NCBI RefSeq assembly: GCF_050337105.1
Contig: NZ_JAKJSQ010000016.1
Location: forward strand, 7,295 to 71,294
Source of the DNA: Aliivibrio_A kagoshimensis
GTDB lineage: Bacteria; Pseudomonadota; Gammaproteobacteria; Enterobacterales; Vibrionaceae
Direction of reading: 5' to 3'
DNA length: 64,000 bases
The notes below the pieces were generated by a model. It did no database searches. It worked only from the letters and a program-made list of their open reading frames with translations, and was not told where the DNA came from. The first letter of the stretch is position 1. Each line of letters opens with the position of its first letter. The position numbers were made by a program, and so were the translations under genes. Of the stretch, positions 16,577-25,770 are shown piece by piece.

Positions 16577-17296
16577 TCAGCGCGCTAGGTTACGAACGGG
16601 AGAGACGTGATCGTCAAACGGAATATGTCTTCGCATAAAAGTCTTACCTTCGACAAATTCAGGGGCTCGGATCCGATCCATTCTAAAGTGACGAAAATCA
16701 TTACGTTTCGGATCCCAAGCGACCAAATACCAGAGAGGCGGTAAAATAAGCATCGCTTGTGGCTCAACATATCTGTCAGTGACCACTCCTTTTGCGTCAC
16801 AATATTCAAAGCGCAAGTAACGTTGTTGCAAAAAAGCAGTTTCGAAAGCGGACAGTAGCGAAGTGTCCATTTCTCTCATATCGGTGAGGTCTACTTGCGG
16901 TGCCAGTTTCCCGACATACAAACAGTCCAGCAGGCGGCGTAGATCATGTAACTTGTCTGATGGTAGCGCTTTTTCTATTTTAGCAAGCGCAATATCCGCA
17001 TGCCCCGAAAATGGCATGCCTCCGATGGCATACACTGACGCTACGCTTATGAGCAGCGCAAACACTTCTGAAACCGACAGTCTCACCGTGGTTTGAACCG
17101 ACCGGGGATCAAGTTGCAATCCCCCACCTCGTCCTGGTTCAGAATGAATCACAAAACCTTCATCACGCAGAGCATTGAGATCCCGTAACACTGTACGTCT
17201 GGACGCACCTACCTCTTGCGCTAAACCTGCAACTGTTAAGGTTCCGTTGCGGCGTAAGCAACGCACGATGGCATCTTGTCGTTGTCGAATAGTCAT
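16577..17296 (-). CDS. YafY-type transcriptional regulator (HTH + WYL domain)
   Basis: A 239-residue regulator. The N-terminal winged helix (RQDAIVRCLRRNGTLTVAGL, then ASRRTVLRDLNALRDEGF) resembles HTH_11/DeoR, and the GRGGGLQL wing is clear. The C-terminal half carries the WYL ligand-sensing domain with RYLRFEY and PLWYLVAWD. WYL proteins sense nucleotides or other small effectors. It is divergent from the hydrolase at 17443, which it probably controls. A 19-bp imperfect palindrome lies between them. Confidence 0.85.
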   Translation of the reverse strand: MTIRQRQDAIVRCLRRNGTLTVAGLAQEVGASRRTVLRDLNALRDEGFVIHSEPGRGGGLQLDPRSVQTTVRLSVSEVFALLISVASVYAIGGMPFSGHADIALAKIEKALPSDKLHDLRRLLDCLYVGKLAPQVDLTDMREMDTSLLSAFETAFLQQRYLRFEYCDAKGVVTDRYVEPQAMLILPPLWYLVAWDPKRNDFRHFRMDRIRAPEFVEGKTFMRRHIPFDDHVSPVRNLAR

Positions 17297-17317
17297 TTTT
17301 TCAGGTTACCTTTCAAA

Positions 17318-17336
17318 GGTGCCAATATTTGTCACC
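17318..17336. promoter_or_regulatory. Candidate operator between WYL regulator and hydrolase
   Basis: GGTGCCAA and TTGTCACC (17318-17325 and 17329-17336) form an inverted repeat with one mismatch around TAT. An overlapping ACCTTT-C-AAAGGT (17308-17320) sits just upstream of the regulator's start. Either could be the regulator's own site. Confidence 0.4.
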
Positions 17337-17442
17337 ATTACGATATATAACTTACCCATCGGCGTCAGTAGAGAAAGTGCAAAGTTGTTATGTGCACCTG
17401 TAAATGCCACGTAGAGCATCTAAACCCTATAGGAGAAATACA

Positions 17443-18387
17443 ATGTTTGATCCCACTCAGTTCCCTAAACCCACACTCATTCCCGTAAACGGTGTGACAC
17501 TAGAAGTCTTCGAGGCCGGACAGAAAAATATTGGTAACCCCATCGTCCTCTGCCATGGTTGGCCAGAGCATGCCTTTTCTTGGCGCTATCAAATACCAGC
17601 CCTCGTAGAAGCGGGTTATCATGTTATCGTCCCAAATCAGCGAGGTTATGGCCATTCATCTAAGCCGTCGGAAGTCATCAAATATAACATTGAACATTTG
17701 TCGGGAGATCTCACCGCCCTGCTCGATCACTACGGATACGAAGACGCTACCTTCATCGGTCATGATTGGGGAGCGATGGTCATTTGGGGACTGACTTTAT
17801 TGCATCCAAAGCGTGTTAACAAGGTAATCAACCTGAGTCTGCCCTACCAAGTGCGTGGGGACACACCTTGGATAGAGTTGATGGAGCAGATACTTGGCAG
17901 CGACAACTACTTTGTTCACTTTAATCGACAGCCAGGTGTTGCGGATACAGTATTAGAACAAAATACGTCCCAATTTCTCCGGAATCTATATAGGAAAAAC
18001 GAGCCAGCCAAAGAAGCTGAACAAGGCATGGCGATGATCAACCTCGCTAACTCCAAAACACCAACTGGTGATCCATTAATGAGCGACGATGAACTGGACG
18101 TGTTTGTGTCCTCTTTCGAATCCTCAGGGTTTACTAGTAGCATAAATTGGTACCGAAACCTAGATAGAAACTGGCACATATTGGCGGACGTGAACCTCAT
18201 TATCCACCAGCCTACTCTTATGATCTATGGCGAGCGGGACGTGATTCCTAAGTCGGAAAATCTGCCAGAGTTCGTCCCTAATGTCGATGTGATCAGTCTA
18301 GATTGTGGCCATTGGATACAACAAGAGAAACCAGAAGAGACCAATCAAGCCATTATAAATTGGTTAAAGCAACAGACTGTTGTCTAG
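17443..18387 (+). CDS. Alpha/beta hydrolase, epoxide-hydrolase-like
   Basis: A 314-residue hydrolase. HGWPE (38-42) forms the oxyanion-hole motif, and the nucleophile motif is GHDWG with Asp108, as in soluble epoxide hydrolases and haloalkane dehalogenases. Acid and base are probably the Asp in IYGERDVIPKSE and the His in DCGHWIQQEKPEE. It would open an epoxide or related substrate through an aspartyl-ester intermediate in the cytoplasm. ATG 17443 is preceded by AGGAG and is preferred over an upstream in-frame start at 17404. It is divergent from the WYL regulator and overlaps the convergent LysR gene by 4 nt. Confidence 0.88.
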   Translation: MFDPTQFPKPTLIPVNGVTLEVFEAGQKNIGNPIVLCHGWPEHAFSWRYQIPALVEAGYHVIVPNQRGYGHSSKPSEVIKYNIEHLSGDLTALLDHYGYEDATFIGHDWGAMVIWGLTLLHPKRVNKVINLSLPYQVRGDTPWIELMEQILGSDNYFVHFNRQPGVADTVLEQNTSQFLRNLYRKNEPAKEAEQGMAMINLANSKTPTGDPLMSDDELDVFVSSFESSGFTSSINWYRNLDRNWHILADVNLIIHQPTLMIYGERDVIPKSENLPEFVPNVDVISLDCGHWIQQEKPEETNQAIINWLKQQTVV

Positions 18388-19298
18388 AATGCCTTCCCTA
18401 ATCGCTCACCTAAACGTTGCTGTAAATATTCAAGAAACGCGGTGACTTTTCGTGAGCGATTGAAGCGCTCTGATGACATAAGAGCAACGATATCTGCCGT
18501 CGCTAACTGATAATTAGGCAGCAGTTGCACTAATGCTCCACTTTCAAGCTCCTGTTTAACATCCCACTCAGATCGTTGAATGATCCCCTGTCCGGTAACA
18601 CACCAATCCTTGGTTACTTGACTCACGTTACTTGATAGCGGGGGTGAGATCCTGACACTGATTAAATCGCCTGTTGCCGTCTCAGTGAATCGCCACATCG
18701 TCGCATCTTCGTCGTTCTCTCTAAGGGCAATACATCGGTGATGTTCTAAATCTAATGGGTTCTCTAATGGTAGTGCAGACTTGATGTACTCAGGCGAAGC
18801 CAATAAAAGCCTGCGATTCTTAGCCAACACCACTCTCTTAAGGGATGAGTCCTCTAAATGTCCGATGTAAAACATGATGTCTGGGCTTTTGTGTACTGAC
18901 CATTTAGGAATATCCGATAAGCTGAGTTCAATTCGAGTTAAAGGATTCAGATTTTGAAATTCAGCAATGATGGGGCCAATGTGACGCTCTCCAAAACCAA
19001 TCGGGGAGACTATTTTGAGATCGCCAGAAATGGCCATTCTATTGTCAGAAATATCTTGTTGTAGCCCTTCCAAATCCAATAACAGTAACTGTCCCTTTTG
19101 GGCCAATCTTTCCCCTTCACTCGTCAGTGATATTGAGCGTGCATTTCTCTCAACTAATTTAACGCCAAGTTTACTCTCAAGTAGTTGCAATCGCTGAGAA
19201 ACACTTGGTGGGGTCACATTTAATTTCCTTGCCGCTGCGGCCAAAGAGCGACTCGCGGCAATGGTGACGAAAAAATGAATATCCTGAGATGACAGCAT
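18384..19298 (-). CDS. LysR-family transcriptional regulator
   Basis: A 304-residue LysR regulator with N-terminal helix-turn-helix (FVTIAASRSLAAAARKLNVT, PPSVSQRLQLLESKLGVKL). The effector-binding region is standard. It is divergent from the TauE/SafE exporter, with about 96 bp between the two, so it probably controls that exporter. The ATG at 19298 is preferred over an upstream TTG. Confidence 0.87.
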   Translation of the reverse strand: MLSSQDIHFFVTIAASRSLAAAARKLNVTPPSVSQRLQLLESKLGVKLVERNARSISLTSEGERLAQKGQLLLLDLEGLQQDISDNRMAISGDLKIVSPIGFGERHIGPIIAEFQNLNPLTRIELSLSDIPKWSVHKSPDIMFYIGHLEDSSLKRVVLAKNRRLLLASPEYIKSALPLENPLDLEHHRCIALRENDEDATMWRFTETATGDLISVRISPPLSSNVSQVTKDWCVTGQGIIQRSEWDVKQELESGALVQLLPNYQLATADIVALMSSERFNRSRKVTAFLEYLQQRLGERLGKAF

Positions 19299-19394
19299 TA
19301 ACTTCAACCTTAATTATAAAGTTAGGAGCAGTAAATTTAACTATACCCTTTAGGATGGTACAAATAGCAAAACGAAAATACAAGGGAATGCCAT

Positions 19395-20189
19395 ATGGAA
19401 CATTTATTAAATCTGAACAGCAGTGATTCGGTCTACTTACTGCTCTTCACTATCGCGGTATTAGCTGGGGTAGTCGATGCCATTGCAGGCGGTGGCGGGC
19501 TAATTACTATCCCTAGTCTACTGCTCCTTGGATTACCACCTATGGTGGCCCTTGGTACTAACAGACTTCAAGCCGTGATCGGAGAGCTAACCACATCGCT
19601 AATGTTTATTTTCTCTAAACAACTTCCCACCAAAGGGATTGTCACTGGCATTTTTTTCACCTCAATAGGTGCATTAATTGGCTCTTTTGCGGTGAGTATT
19701 ATTGATAAAGAGTCATTGGAGATATTGCTACCAATTATGATGGTTGCTATCACGGTCTATTCGATAACGTCTAATAAGCTCAAATCAACCACCACCAGCA
19801 TCGCTAAGCTTTCAACACCCCGTTTCATGGTTTTGGCTGGATTGATTATTGGTTTTTACAATGGTTTTTTTGGTCCCGGCACAGGATCAATTTGGATGCT
19901 GGCATTTGTCATATTGCTCGGTTACACCATCAAGCAAGCCACAATGGCCACGAAACCGCTTAATCTTGTTGGGAACATCGCTTCGCTCATCCTTTTCATT
20001 GTATTAGGGCACGTTGATTACACGTTAGGTTTAATCATGGGAGCAGGGCAGATTATCGGCTCTATCATTGGCAGTAAGTTTGTCATTACCTATGGCACAA
20101 GACTGGTGCGACCGGTATTTATATCCGTAACGATGATGATGACGGCAAAACTGATCTACGAACACTTACCGGTTGAGTTGTTTGTGTAG
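19395..20189 (+). CDS. TauE/SafE family sulfite/anion exporter (YfcA-like)
   Basis: A 264-residue membrane protein with about eight helices. The conserved N-terminal motif AGVVDAIAGGGGLITIPSLLLLGLPP is repeated in weaker form in the second half (FYNGFFGPGTGSIWMLAF), the internal duplication expected for TauE/SafE (DUF81). Members export sulfite, sulfoacetate or other organic anions; the substrate here is unknown. LysR control from the divergent gene is likely. Confidence 0.87.
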   Translation: MEHLLNLNSSDSVYLLLFTIAVLAGVVDAIAGGGGLITIPSLLLLGLPPMVALGTNRLQAVIGELTTSLMFIFSKQLPTKGIVTGIFFTSIGALIGSFAVSIIDKESLEILLPIMMVAITVYSITSNKLKSTTTSIAKLSTPRFMVLAGLIIGFYNGFFGPGTGSIWMLAFVILLGYTIKQATMATKPLNLVGNIASLILFIVLGHVDYTLGLIMGAGQIIGSIIGSKFVITYGTRLVRPVFISVTMMMTAKLIYEHLPVELFV

Positions 20190-20276
20190 GGATGAATGGG
20201 TCATACATGATCAACTCACTCGTCGAGGAGACCATGTATGCCATTGATATTAAAAATAAATCAACATTTAAATGAA

Positions 20277-21254
20277 TTAAAAATTCTTAGCTCTATTTTC
20301 AATAATGCGTTGCTCTAAAGCATTTAACACGTAATCGACAGAGACGAAGGTAGGCGCATAGGCTTTTTCGCGATTCAAACGGATAAACTGATTGGTTTTA
20401 TAGGCATTTAAAGCGCTCTGCCAGCCGGGAGCAACATCATCAAAAGCAATATCGATGGACTCAACTTTAGCACCCGATTCAGAAGAGTAGGTACTGAAGA
20501 ACCAATCAGCATCTAATGATTGAATCAACTCAGAACTCACTTCATCACCAGCATCATCACGTTTAAAGTTATCTTTCAGAAATTGGGTTCGCGACAAGCC
20601 TAAATCAAATAAAACCTGAGTAATAATACCGGAATTTTGTCTAATTTTAATTTCTGCTTTGCCTTTACGTGGAACAGCATAAACAAATGTTTTTCCGGAT
20701 AATTCTTCAGAGTATTTGTTTTTAAAATCATTAATTTTTTGTTGGTACTGAGCATAACGTTCTTCAAATATCGCCTCTTCACCTACCCAGGTTGCAACGT
20801 CACGATAAGCATCGAATATATTAGACGTATAACGTTTAATCAATACTGTCGGAGCAATAGCAGAAAGTTTATCGAACACTTTACTTTGATATTTTACCGT
20901 ACCAATAATCAAATCAGGTTTAGACGCTTTAATTTGTTCAATATCACTTCCTTTATGGCCATAGTTAACATAGCCAGTATCAGCGAATTTAATGCCAAAT
21001 ACCTCTTCACCACCACGAATATACGGTTGGTTTTCAGGCAGCTTTATATAGGTTGATGTTCCCACTATCGGCGCCTGAAGATCCAGTAATATCGACGTTG
21101 CTGACATAACATGTAATGAAGCAATTCGTTTAGGGTGTTTCATTATTTCGACTTGATTGCCAGCATGGTCAGTCACTGTCATCGTTTCCTTAGCTACCGC
21201 TTGAAATGATAAGCCAATAAGTGTGTAGCTAATCAATCGTTTTATTAATTTCAT
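20277..21254 (-). CDS. Periplasmic ferric-siderophore-binding protein (FepB-like)
   Basis: A 325-residue periplasmic binding protein of the iron-siderophore class III type, with a signal peptide over about residues 1-21 and the conserved opening VTDHAGNQVEIMKHPKRIASLH. The ATSILLDLQAPIVGTST segment resembles E. coli FepB, so a catecholate siderophore is possible, but the ligand cannot be assigned from sequence. It is the last gene of the operon, after the ATPase and two permeases, and is preceded by a 24-nt gap. Fur control comes from the operator upstream of the ATPase gene. Confidence 0.87.
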   Translation of the reverse strand: MKLIKRLISYTLIGLSFQAVAKETMTVTDHAGNQVEIMKHPKRIASLHVMSATSILLDLQAPIVGTSTYIKLPENQPYIRGGEEVFGIKFADTGYVNYGHKGSDIEQIKASKPDLIIGTVKYQSKVFDKLSAIAPTVLIKRYTSNIFDAYRDVATWVGEEAIFEERYAQYQQKINDFKNKYSEELSGKTFVYAVPRKGKAEIKIRQNSGIITQVLFDLGLSRTQFLKDNFKRDDAGDEVSSELIQSLDADWFFSTYSSESGAKVESIDIAFDDVAPGWQSALNAYKTNQFIRLNREKAYAPTFVSVDYVLNALEQRIIENRAKNF

Positions 21255-21278
21255 GTTCTTCCTTAAAAATAAAAGGCT

Positions 21279-22325
21279 TTATTGCCTAACTAGAAAGCGC
21301 GTCATTAGAATAAAAAATAACGCGCCTATTAATGCGATAAAAACACCCGCATGAATCATTACTGGAGCGAACAGTGTTCGCCCTAGCGTATCAGCCCAGA
21401 GCGTCATAATGGCTCCCAACAACATACTGACCACTCCAAGCTCAGTGCCTCTATAGCCAATTATGTTTTTCGCTAAAAATGTCGCTATTAACCCAACAAA
21501 ACCGATCGCTCCCACCAGAGCAATGACCGGGGCCATAGCGAAAACAGCTAAAATAATAATCAATAGGTAATACCTCTTTGCCGGTACCCCCAATGACATG
21601 GCTTGGTGATAGCCAAAATTAAGTGGATTAATGTGTCGGCCTAAGAGTAAAAATACGGTTGCCACTAAGGCTAACCAAACGATCAAAAATGCCGCGCTGA
21701 ATACATCTAGATACAAAAAACTGCCAGACAAAAATGCCATCAAATAAGCCATATCCTCAACAGTGACTGAGGATAATAAAACATCACTAAGCGCCGAAAA
21801 TACGGCTCCAAAAGCAATACCGACTAAAATGATAAAAGCGCCATTTACACTTTTATGTACAAACCAAAGCACCATCAATGCCGTAAGTATCACTCCCAAA
21901 AAGCTGGCGAAAATACTGGCAGTCACAGAGCTCTGTAAAAATAGAATATAAAGCACGATGACCGAAAGTGCGGCGCCATCAGAAAGGCCGAGCACGCCGG
22001 GATCGGCCAATGAATTTCGTGCTGCTATCTGCAATAAATAACCAGAGATAGCCATTAATGCCCCTGCTGCGATAGCGCCAATAACACGAGGTAAACGTAA
22101 CTGGTAAATCGTCGTCGTTGCATCATTAGTGGAAGAATCCAATGTGATCACAGAGAACACATCTTGCCAATCAACGACCACCGAACCCAGTTTAAGACTG
22201 CAAATAAAGCTGGCAATTAGCACCATAAACAAAATGCACGAAGTCCAGAAGGTTCGCTTATTAATAGGCAACGAGATAGTTGAACCTATATTAAGAATCC
22301 TATTTGTCTTGTTGTAATTGTTCAT
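21279..22325 (-). CDS. Ferric-siderophore ABC permease (FecCD family, second subunit)
   Basis: A 348-residue inner-membrane permease of the FecCD/BtuC family. The visible pattern includes LRLPRVIGAIAAGALMAISGYLLQ and GAIGFVGLIATFLAKNIIG, the last facing the ATPase. Its ATG overlaps the stop of the preceding permease by 4 nt, so the two are translationally coupled. The ligand is a ferric siderophore by family. Confidence 0.88.
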   Translation of the reverse strand: MNNYNKTNRILNIGSTISLPINKRTFWTSCILFMVLIASFICSLKLGSVVVDWQDVFSVITLDSSTNDATTTIYQLRLPRVIGAIAAGALMAISGYLLQIAARNSLADPGVLGLSDGAALSVIVLYILFLQSSVTASIFASFLGVILTALMVLWFVHKSVNGAFIILVGIAFGAVFSALSDVLLSSVTVEDMAYLMAFLSGSFLYLDVFSAAFLIVWLALVATVFLLLGRHINPLNFGYHQAMSLGVPAKRYYLLIIILAVFAMAPVIALVGAIGFVGLIATFLAKNIIGYRGTELGVVSMLLGAIMTLWADTLGRTLFAPVMIHAGVFIALIGALFFILMTRFLVRQ

Positions 22326-23350
22326 ACAGTTAGCTTTTTTCTGATCAAGAAATACAACAAAAACAAAAAGCAGATACTACCAATACTGGCACTGACACCG
22401 CCAACAAGTAGAACCTTTGGTGCAATCAATGTCCGTGAAATTAAATCAGCTAGAGTCAGTAATATCCCACCTATCAACATAGATAACCATGCCCCCTTCG
22501 CCCCCACTTCAGTGACAAATATTTTACTAATATGCGGGACAACTAAACCAATGAAACCAATGGGGCCAATCGTTGACACGACCAGTGACGCTAATAAAAA
22601 AATGCACGTTAAGGTCATCACTTTAGTGAACCTAACGTTGACCCCCGCGCTACGAGCTTGTTTTTCGCCCATAATTAACACATCCAGTGAGCGCCCCTGG
22701 CCAAGCAGTACCACCACTGCAAATAAAGCGATAGGAAGAATACGGAGTAAATCGTCAAAATCAGAAGGACTAATATCGCCGAGTAACCAATCTTGAATAT
22801 CGGTAAACCGCAGTGGGTCCAGCTGCATTAAAAAGGTACTTAATGATGAAAACAACATAGAAACCAAGCTGCCTGCCAGTACAATGTGTAAGCTTTTGGA
22901 GATACTAGAACGGTTCATCACCTGACTCATAGCAAGGGTAAACACACCTGCGACACAAGCCCCGATAAAAGCGGGAATGAAAATATTCTCTTCTGCAATA
23001 TTAAAGAAATAAATAGCACAGAGACTAAAGAATACCGCCCCACTACTCACCCCTAATGTCGAAGAAGAAACCAATGGGTTCTGTAGCAGTTTTTGCGCTT
23101 TAAACCCTGAGAGACCTAGCATTGCTCCACAACACATCGCAACCACAAAGCGTGGGAACCTCTGCTTCAAGATGATGTGATGTGTAAAATTCTGATTATC
23201 AAAATGAGTGGTTGCTTGATAAATATCTAACCAAGAGAGCGATTTTGCGCCAATACTGATGTGCGTTAGCCCAATCAACGAGATAACAAAGACGGTCAAG
23301 AACGCAATAAGTAACCTGTAAACGTTAGGTAATGAGGTGTGTTGGTACAT
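22322..23350 (-). CDS. Ferric-siderophore ABC permease (FecCD family, first subunit)
   Basis: A 342-residue FecCD permease with about ten helices, including RFPRFVVAMCCGAMLGLSGF and GPIGFIGLVVPHISKIFV, the family's conserved loops. It overlaps the ATPase gene by 26 nt and the second permease by 4 nt. Together with it, this subunit forms the heterodimeric channel. Confidence 0.88.
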   Translation of the reverse strand: MYQHTSLPNVYRLLIAFLTVFVISLIGLTHISIGAKSLSWLDIYQATTHFDNQNFTHHIILKQRFPRFVVAMCCGAMLGLSGFKAQKLLQNPLVSSSTLGVSSGAVFFSLCAIYFFNIAEENIFIPAFIGACVAGVFTLAMSQVMNRSSISKSLHIVLAGSLVSMLFSSLSTFLMQLDPLRFTDIQDWLLGDISPSDFDDLLRILPIALFAVVVLLGQGRSLDVLIMGEKQARSAGVNVRFTKVMTLTCIFLLASLVVSTIGPIGFIGLVVPHISKIFVTEVGAKGAWLSMLIGGILLTLADLISRTLIAPKVLLVGGVSASIGSICFLFLLYFLIRKKLTV

Positions 23351-24101
23351 GAACGCCCACCTTCTTACTACCCACTCTTAAGGTCGAGATTTCGAAAACC
23401 TGCTCCATCATTTTATCCGTGATCACTGACTGTGCGTCCCCCTGTGCATATACACCTTGCTCAGAAAGCACAATCACCTCATCCGCATATAAAGCCGCTT
23501 GGGTCATATCATGTAAAATGGCAATAACCGTTTTTCCTTGACGAGCCAGATCTCTTCCCATATCCAGTAATAAATATTGGTGCTTTAAATCTAAATGACT
23601 GGTTGGTTCATCAAGTAATACGATTTCTGTTTGTTGAGCTAATAACATCGCCATTCTAGCTCGTTGTTGTTGCCCCCCAGAGAGAGCAGACAAACGTTTA
23701 TTAGACAGATCCGTTATTTCCATCTGTTGCATGGCACGATCAGTAATAACCTGATCTTGTTTGCTATAACGAGAAAGGAAGCTTTGATAACAATACCTCC
23801 CTTGCATAACCATATCTGCTACCGTCATATATTCCGGTAATGGCATCGATTGTGATAAAACCGAAATTGTACGTGCTTGTTCTTGATAGGAACATTGCAT
23901 CAAATTTTTACCATTAACCGTAATCTCTCCACTATCTAGCGGTAAATGCCGCATGATTAAGTTGAATAGTGTACTTTTACCACAGCCATTCTTCCCAATA
24001 ATTACGTAAAATATTCCTGGGTGAAACGTGAGAGAGACATTGTTAAGGATCGTCTGATGAGCTTGATAGGCAAAGCTCACATTATGTATGTTAAGTGTCA
24101 T
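23325..24101 (-). CDS. Ferric-siderophore ABC ATPase (FepC/FecE-like)
   Basis: A 258-residue ATPase, first gene of the operon. Walker A is GKNGCGKST, the signature LSGGQQQRARMAML, and Walker B IVLLDEPTSHLD followed by ILHDMTQA. It powers uptake through the two FecCD permeases. A Fur box lies about 32 bp upstream of its ATG, so it heads an iron-repressed operon. Confidence 0.9.
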   Translation of the reverse strand: MTLNIHNVSFAYQAHQTILNNVSLTFHPGIFYVIIGKNGCGKSTLFNLIMRHLPLDSGEITVNGKNLMQCSYQEQARTISVLSQSMPLPEYMTVADMVMQGRYCYQSFLSRYSKQDQVITDRAMQQMEITDLSNKRLSALSGGQQQRARMAMLLAQQTEIVLLDEPTSHLDLKHQYLLLDMGRDLARQGKTVIAILHDMTQAALYADEVIVLSEQGVYAQGDAQSVITDKMMEQVFEISTLRVGSKKVGVHVPTHLIT

Positions 24102-24133
24102 AGCCCATTAGCATAAACAAAAAACACATATTA

Positions 24134-24152
24134 AATGATAACGGTAATCATT
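24134..24152. promoter_or_regulatory. Fur box upstream of the siderophore-uptake operon
   Basis: AATGATAACGGTAATCATT is a nearly symmetrical 19-mer (one mismatch in the arms) close to the Fur consensus. It lies about 33 nt before the ATPase start codon, where Fur would repress transcription under iron sufficiency. Confidence 0.8.
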
Positions 24153-24292
24153 TGCAACAGTACTAAGCATAAAAAGTAAGAACTCGTATTATTCTGAGGT
24201 TTTTTCTATATCAGATAATTTGATTTAGGTTATGTTTTAGGCAGTTATTCCACGTTTTACCAAGGTATCTCTTTACAACACACCCTCTTGCT

Positions 24293-24311
24293 AATGATAA
24301 TGAATCTTATT
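24293..24311. promoter_or_regulatory. Fur-like site upstream of the 128-residue gene
   Basis: AATGATAATGAATCTTATT contains a good left half-site (AATGATAAT) and a degenerate right half. It overlaps the region just before the ribosome site of the gene at 24325. It suggests iron control, but the match is weaker than the operator at 24134. Confidence 0.45.
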
Positions 24312-24324
24312 ACAGGAGGATTCT

Positions 24325-24711
24325 ATGAATAATATTCACACGATTACATCAATTGGATTAACATCATTACAGCCAGATTACTCAGCAGACCCAGTACAAA
24401 TGTGTAAAGACGTTATCTACACTTTAGAAGAAGAATTAAACAGAAACCCCAAATGTGTTGATTCATTAAGAGACTGGATAACGGGCTACCAGGCACTCTC
24501 AGGTGTTTACCTTCAGGAGGGGAAAATTGAATTGGCAAAGCAATGTCTGCTCATTCCGCATCGCTCTTTACTGCACATGGCTAAATATAATAGAGGAGAT
24601 CATGAACAGCGACACATCGCCAAAGAGGCAATGAAACTTACCTTGTTACCATTACTTGAATTCACAAAAATATATCCTCTTTATGATTGCAGTATTCAGG
24701 AAATCCAATAG
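24325..24711 (+). CDS. Uncharacterised 128-residue protein, possibly iron-regulated
   Basis: No family is recognised. The sequence is helical, with CKDVIYTLEEELNRNPKCVD, LRDWITGYQALSGVYLQEGK and ELAKQCLLIPHRSLLHMAKY, so it may be a small helical-repeat (TPR-like) protein. AGGAGG lies 6 nt before the ATG, giving a strong ribosome site. It is divergent from the siderophore operon, with a Fur-like motif in its leader; an iron-responsive role is inferred from that alone. Confidence 0.7.
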   Translation: MNNIHTITSIGLTSLQPDYSADPVQMCKDVIYTLEEELNRNPKCVDSLRDWITGYQALSGVYLQEGKIELAKQCLLIPHRSLLHMAKYNRGDHEQRHIAKEAMKLTLLPLLEFTKIYPLYDCSIQEIQ

Positions 24712-24862
24712 ACATGACAGTATGTTAACGACCACATGGGCGTCTAATACTCTCGACACTTTTATTGGATTGATTAAGATCGAGTTATCGATGGCGAATA
24801 GCTTGACTAGCATTCTTGAGGAAGGGGTAACGCTTATTGGTTCAAAATGTGAACTCTGTCTT

Positions 24863-24892
24863 TATTAATTGATTAAGTAAAATCAATTAATA
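24863..24892. repeat. 12-bp perfect inverted repeat upstream of tehB
   Basis: TATTAATTGATT (24863-24874) and AATCAATTAATA (24881-24892) are exact reverse complements with a 6-nt spacer, ending 41 nt before the tehB ATG. It may be an operator or a weak AT-rich hairpin. Confidence 0.6.
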
Positions 24893-24932
24893 GTAAGATA
24901 ATCGCCTCATTTCAAAGAATTAAGTGGTTACC

Positions 24933-25499
24933 ATGAACGTTGATCTAAATAGCCGTTACGGCTTAAACCCGGCGCACAGTGAAGTGGTAGAAGCGTGTAA
25001 AATCATTGAACCGTGCGAAACGTTAGATATGGGATGCTCGAATGGACGCAATGCCGTATATCTCAGTCAGCTAGGATTTAACGTTACCGCCATCGATAAT
25101 AACCCCAGTGCAATTGATACGCTACAAAGCATTGTTAATGAAGAGGCCATCAAGAACATTAAGCCTCATGTGTACGATATTAACAGTGCTAACCTTGGTA
25201 AAAATTATGGCTTTATCTCCTGCACTGTCACCTTAATGTTTACCAACCCTGCTCGTGTAGATGAGATCATTGCCGATATGCAGGAATGTACTCTGCCCGG
25301 TGGTTATAACTTGATTGTTTGTGCTATGAACACAGAAGAGCACCCATGCCCAGCTCCCTTCCCCTTTACGCTACAAGCTGGACAATTGCGTGATGCTTAT
25401 AACGATTGGGAACTCATTAAGTACAATGAGAATGTTGGTACGATGCACAATGGTGCAAAACTACAGTTTGCGACCCTATTGGCGAAAAAGCTTGCGTAA
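24933..25499 (+). CDS. tehB: TehB-type SAM-dependent methyltransferase
   Basis: A 188-residue methyltransferase that aligns by eye with E. coli TehB: LDMGCSNGRNAVYLSQLGF (SAM-binding motif I), VTLMFTNPARVDEIIADMQECTLPGGYNLIV, and KYNENVGTMHNGAKLQFATLLAKK. TehB methylates tellurite, which confers resistance when amplified, and its natural role may be metalloid detoxification. ATG 24933 is chosen over GTG 24924. No tehA is beside it. Confidence 0.87.
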   Translation: MNVDLNSRYGLNPAHSEVVEACKIIEPCETLDMGCSNGRNAVYLSQLGFNVTAIDNNPSAIDTLQSIVNEEAIKNIKPHVYDINSANLGKNYGFISCTVTLMFTNPARVDEIIADMQECTLPGGYNLIVCAMNTEEHPCPAPFPFTLQAGQLRDAYNDWELIKYNENVGTMHNGAKLQFATLLAKKLA

Positions 25500-25555
25500 A
25501 ACAGATACGTATTAACCTATCTAGCGCGTTGATTATCGTACCAGCGCTCTTGTCC

Positions 25556-25579
25556 AATAACGAGCTAGGGGTTATTTTT
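25556..25579 (+). terminator. Weak terminator hairpin after tehB
   Basis: AATAAC (25556-25561) pairs with GTTATT (25571-25576) across a 9-nt loop, followed by TTT. The stem is only 6 bp, so termination may be partial. The stretch from here to 25770 holds no recognisable gene. Confidence 0.4.
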
Positions 25580-25770
25580 CTATCTTACTTCTGCCCCATT
25601 GTGAGTTGACGCAATTACTCAGTGGCGGATCATGCCACTGAAATCACAGTAGTTTTTCTCATGGCTGACGGTTAAGGGGCCGCGCTCGGAATCTCCCAAA
25701 AGTTAGCAAAATCGCGCTTTCACCTTAGATTTATAACGTGCATATTTATGTAAATTGGTAATGTCATGAT

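Noticed and set aside
20202..20240. Inverted repeat CATACATG/CATGTATG after the TauE/SafE gene
   Set aside because: The arms are only 8 bp, 23 nt apart, with no T-run on either strand, so a terminator or operator cannot be argued.
24656..24868. Plus-strand open frame of 70 codons overlapping the end of the 128-residue gene
   Set aside because: It is out of frame with the gene at 24325, has no ribosome site, and shows no family features.
25620..25640. CAGTGGC/GCCACTG inverted repeat, considered as an integron attachment site
   Set aside because: It lacks the outer core sites of an attC element and there is no integrase or cassette array nearby.
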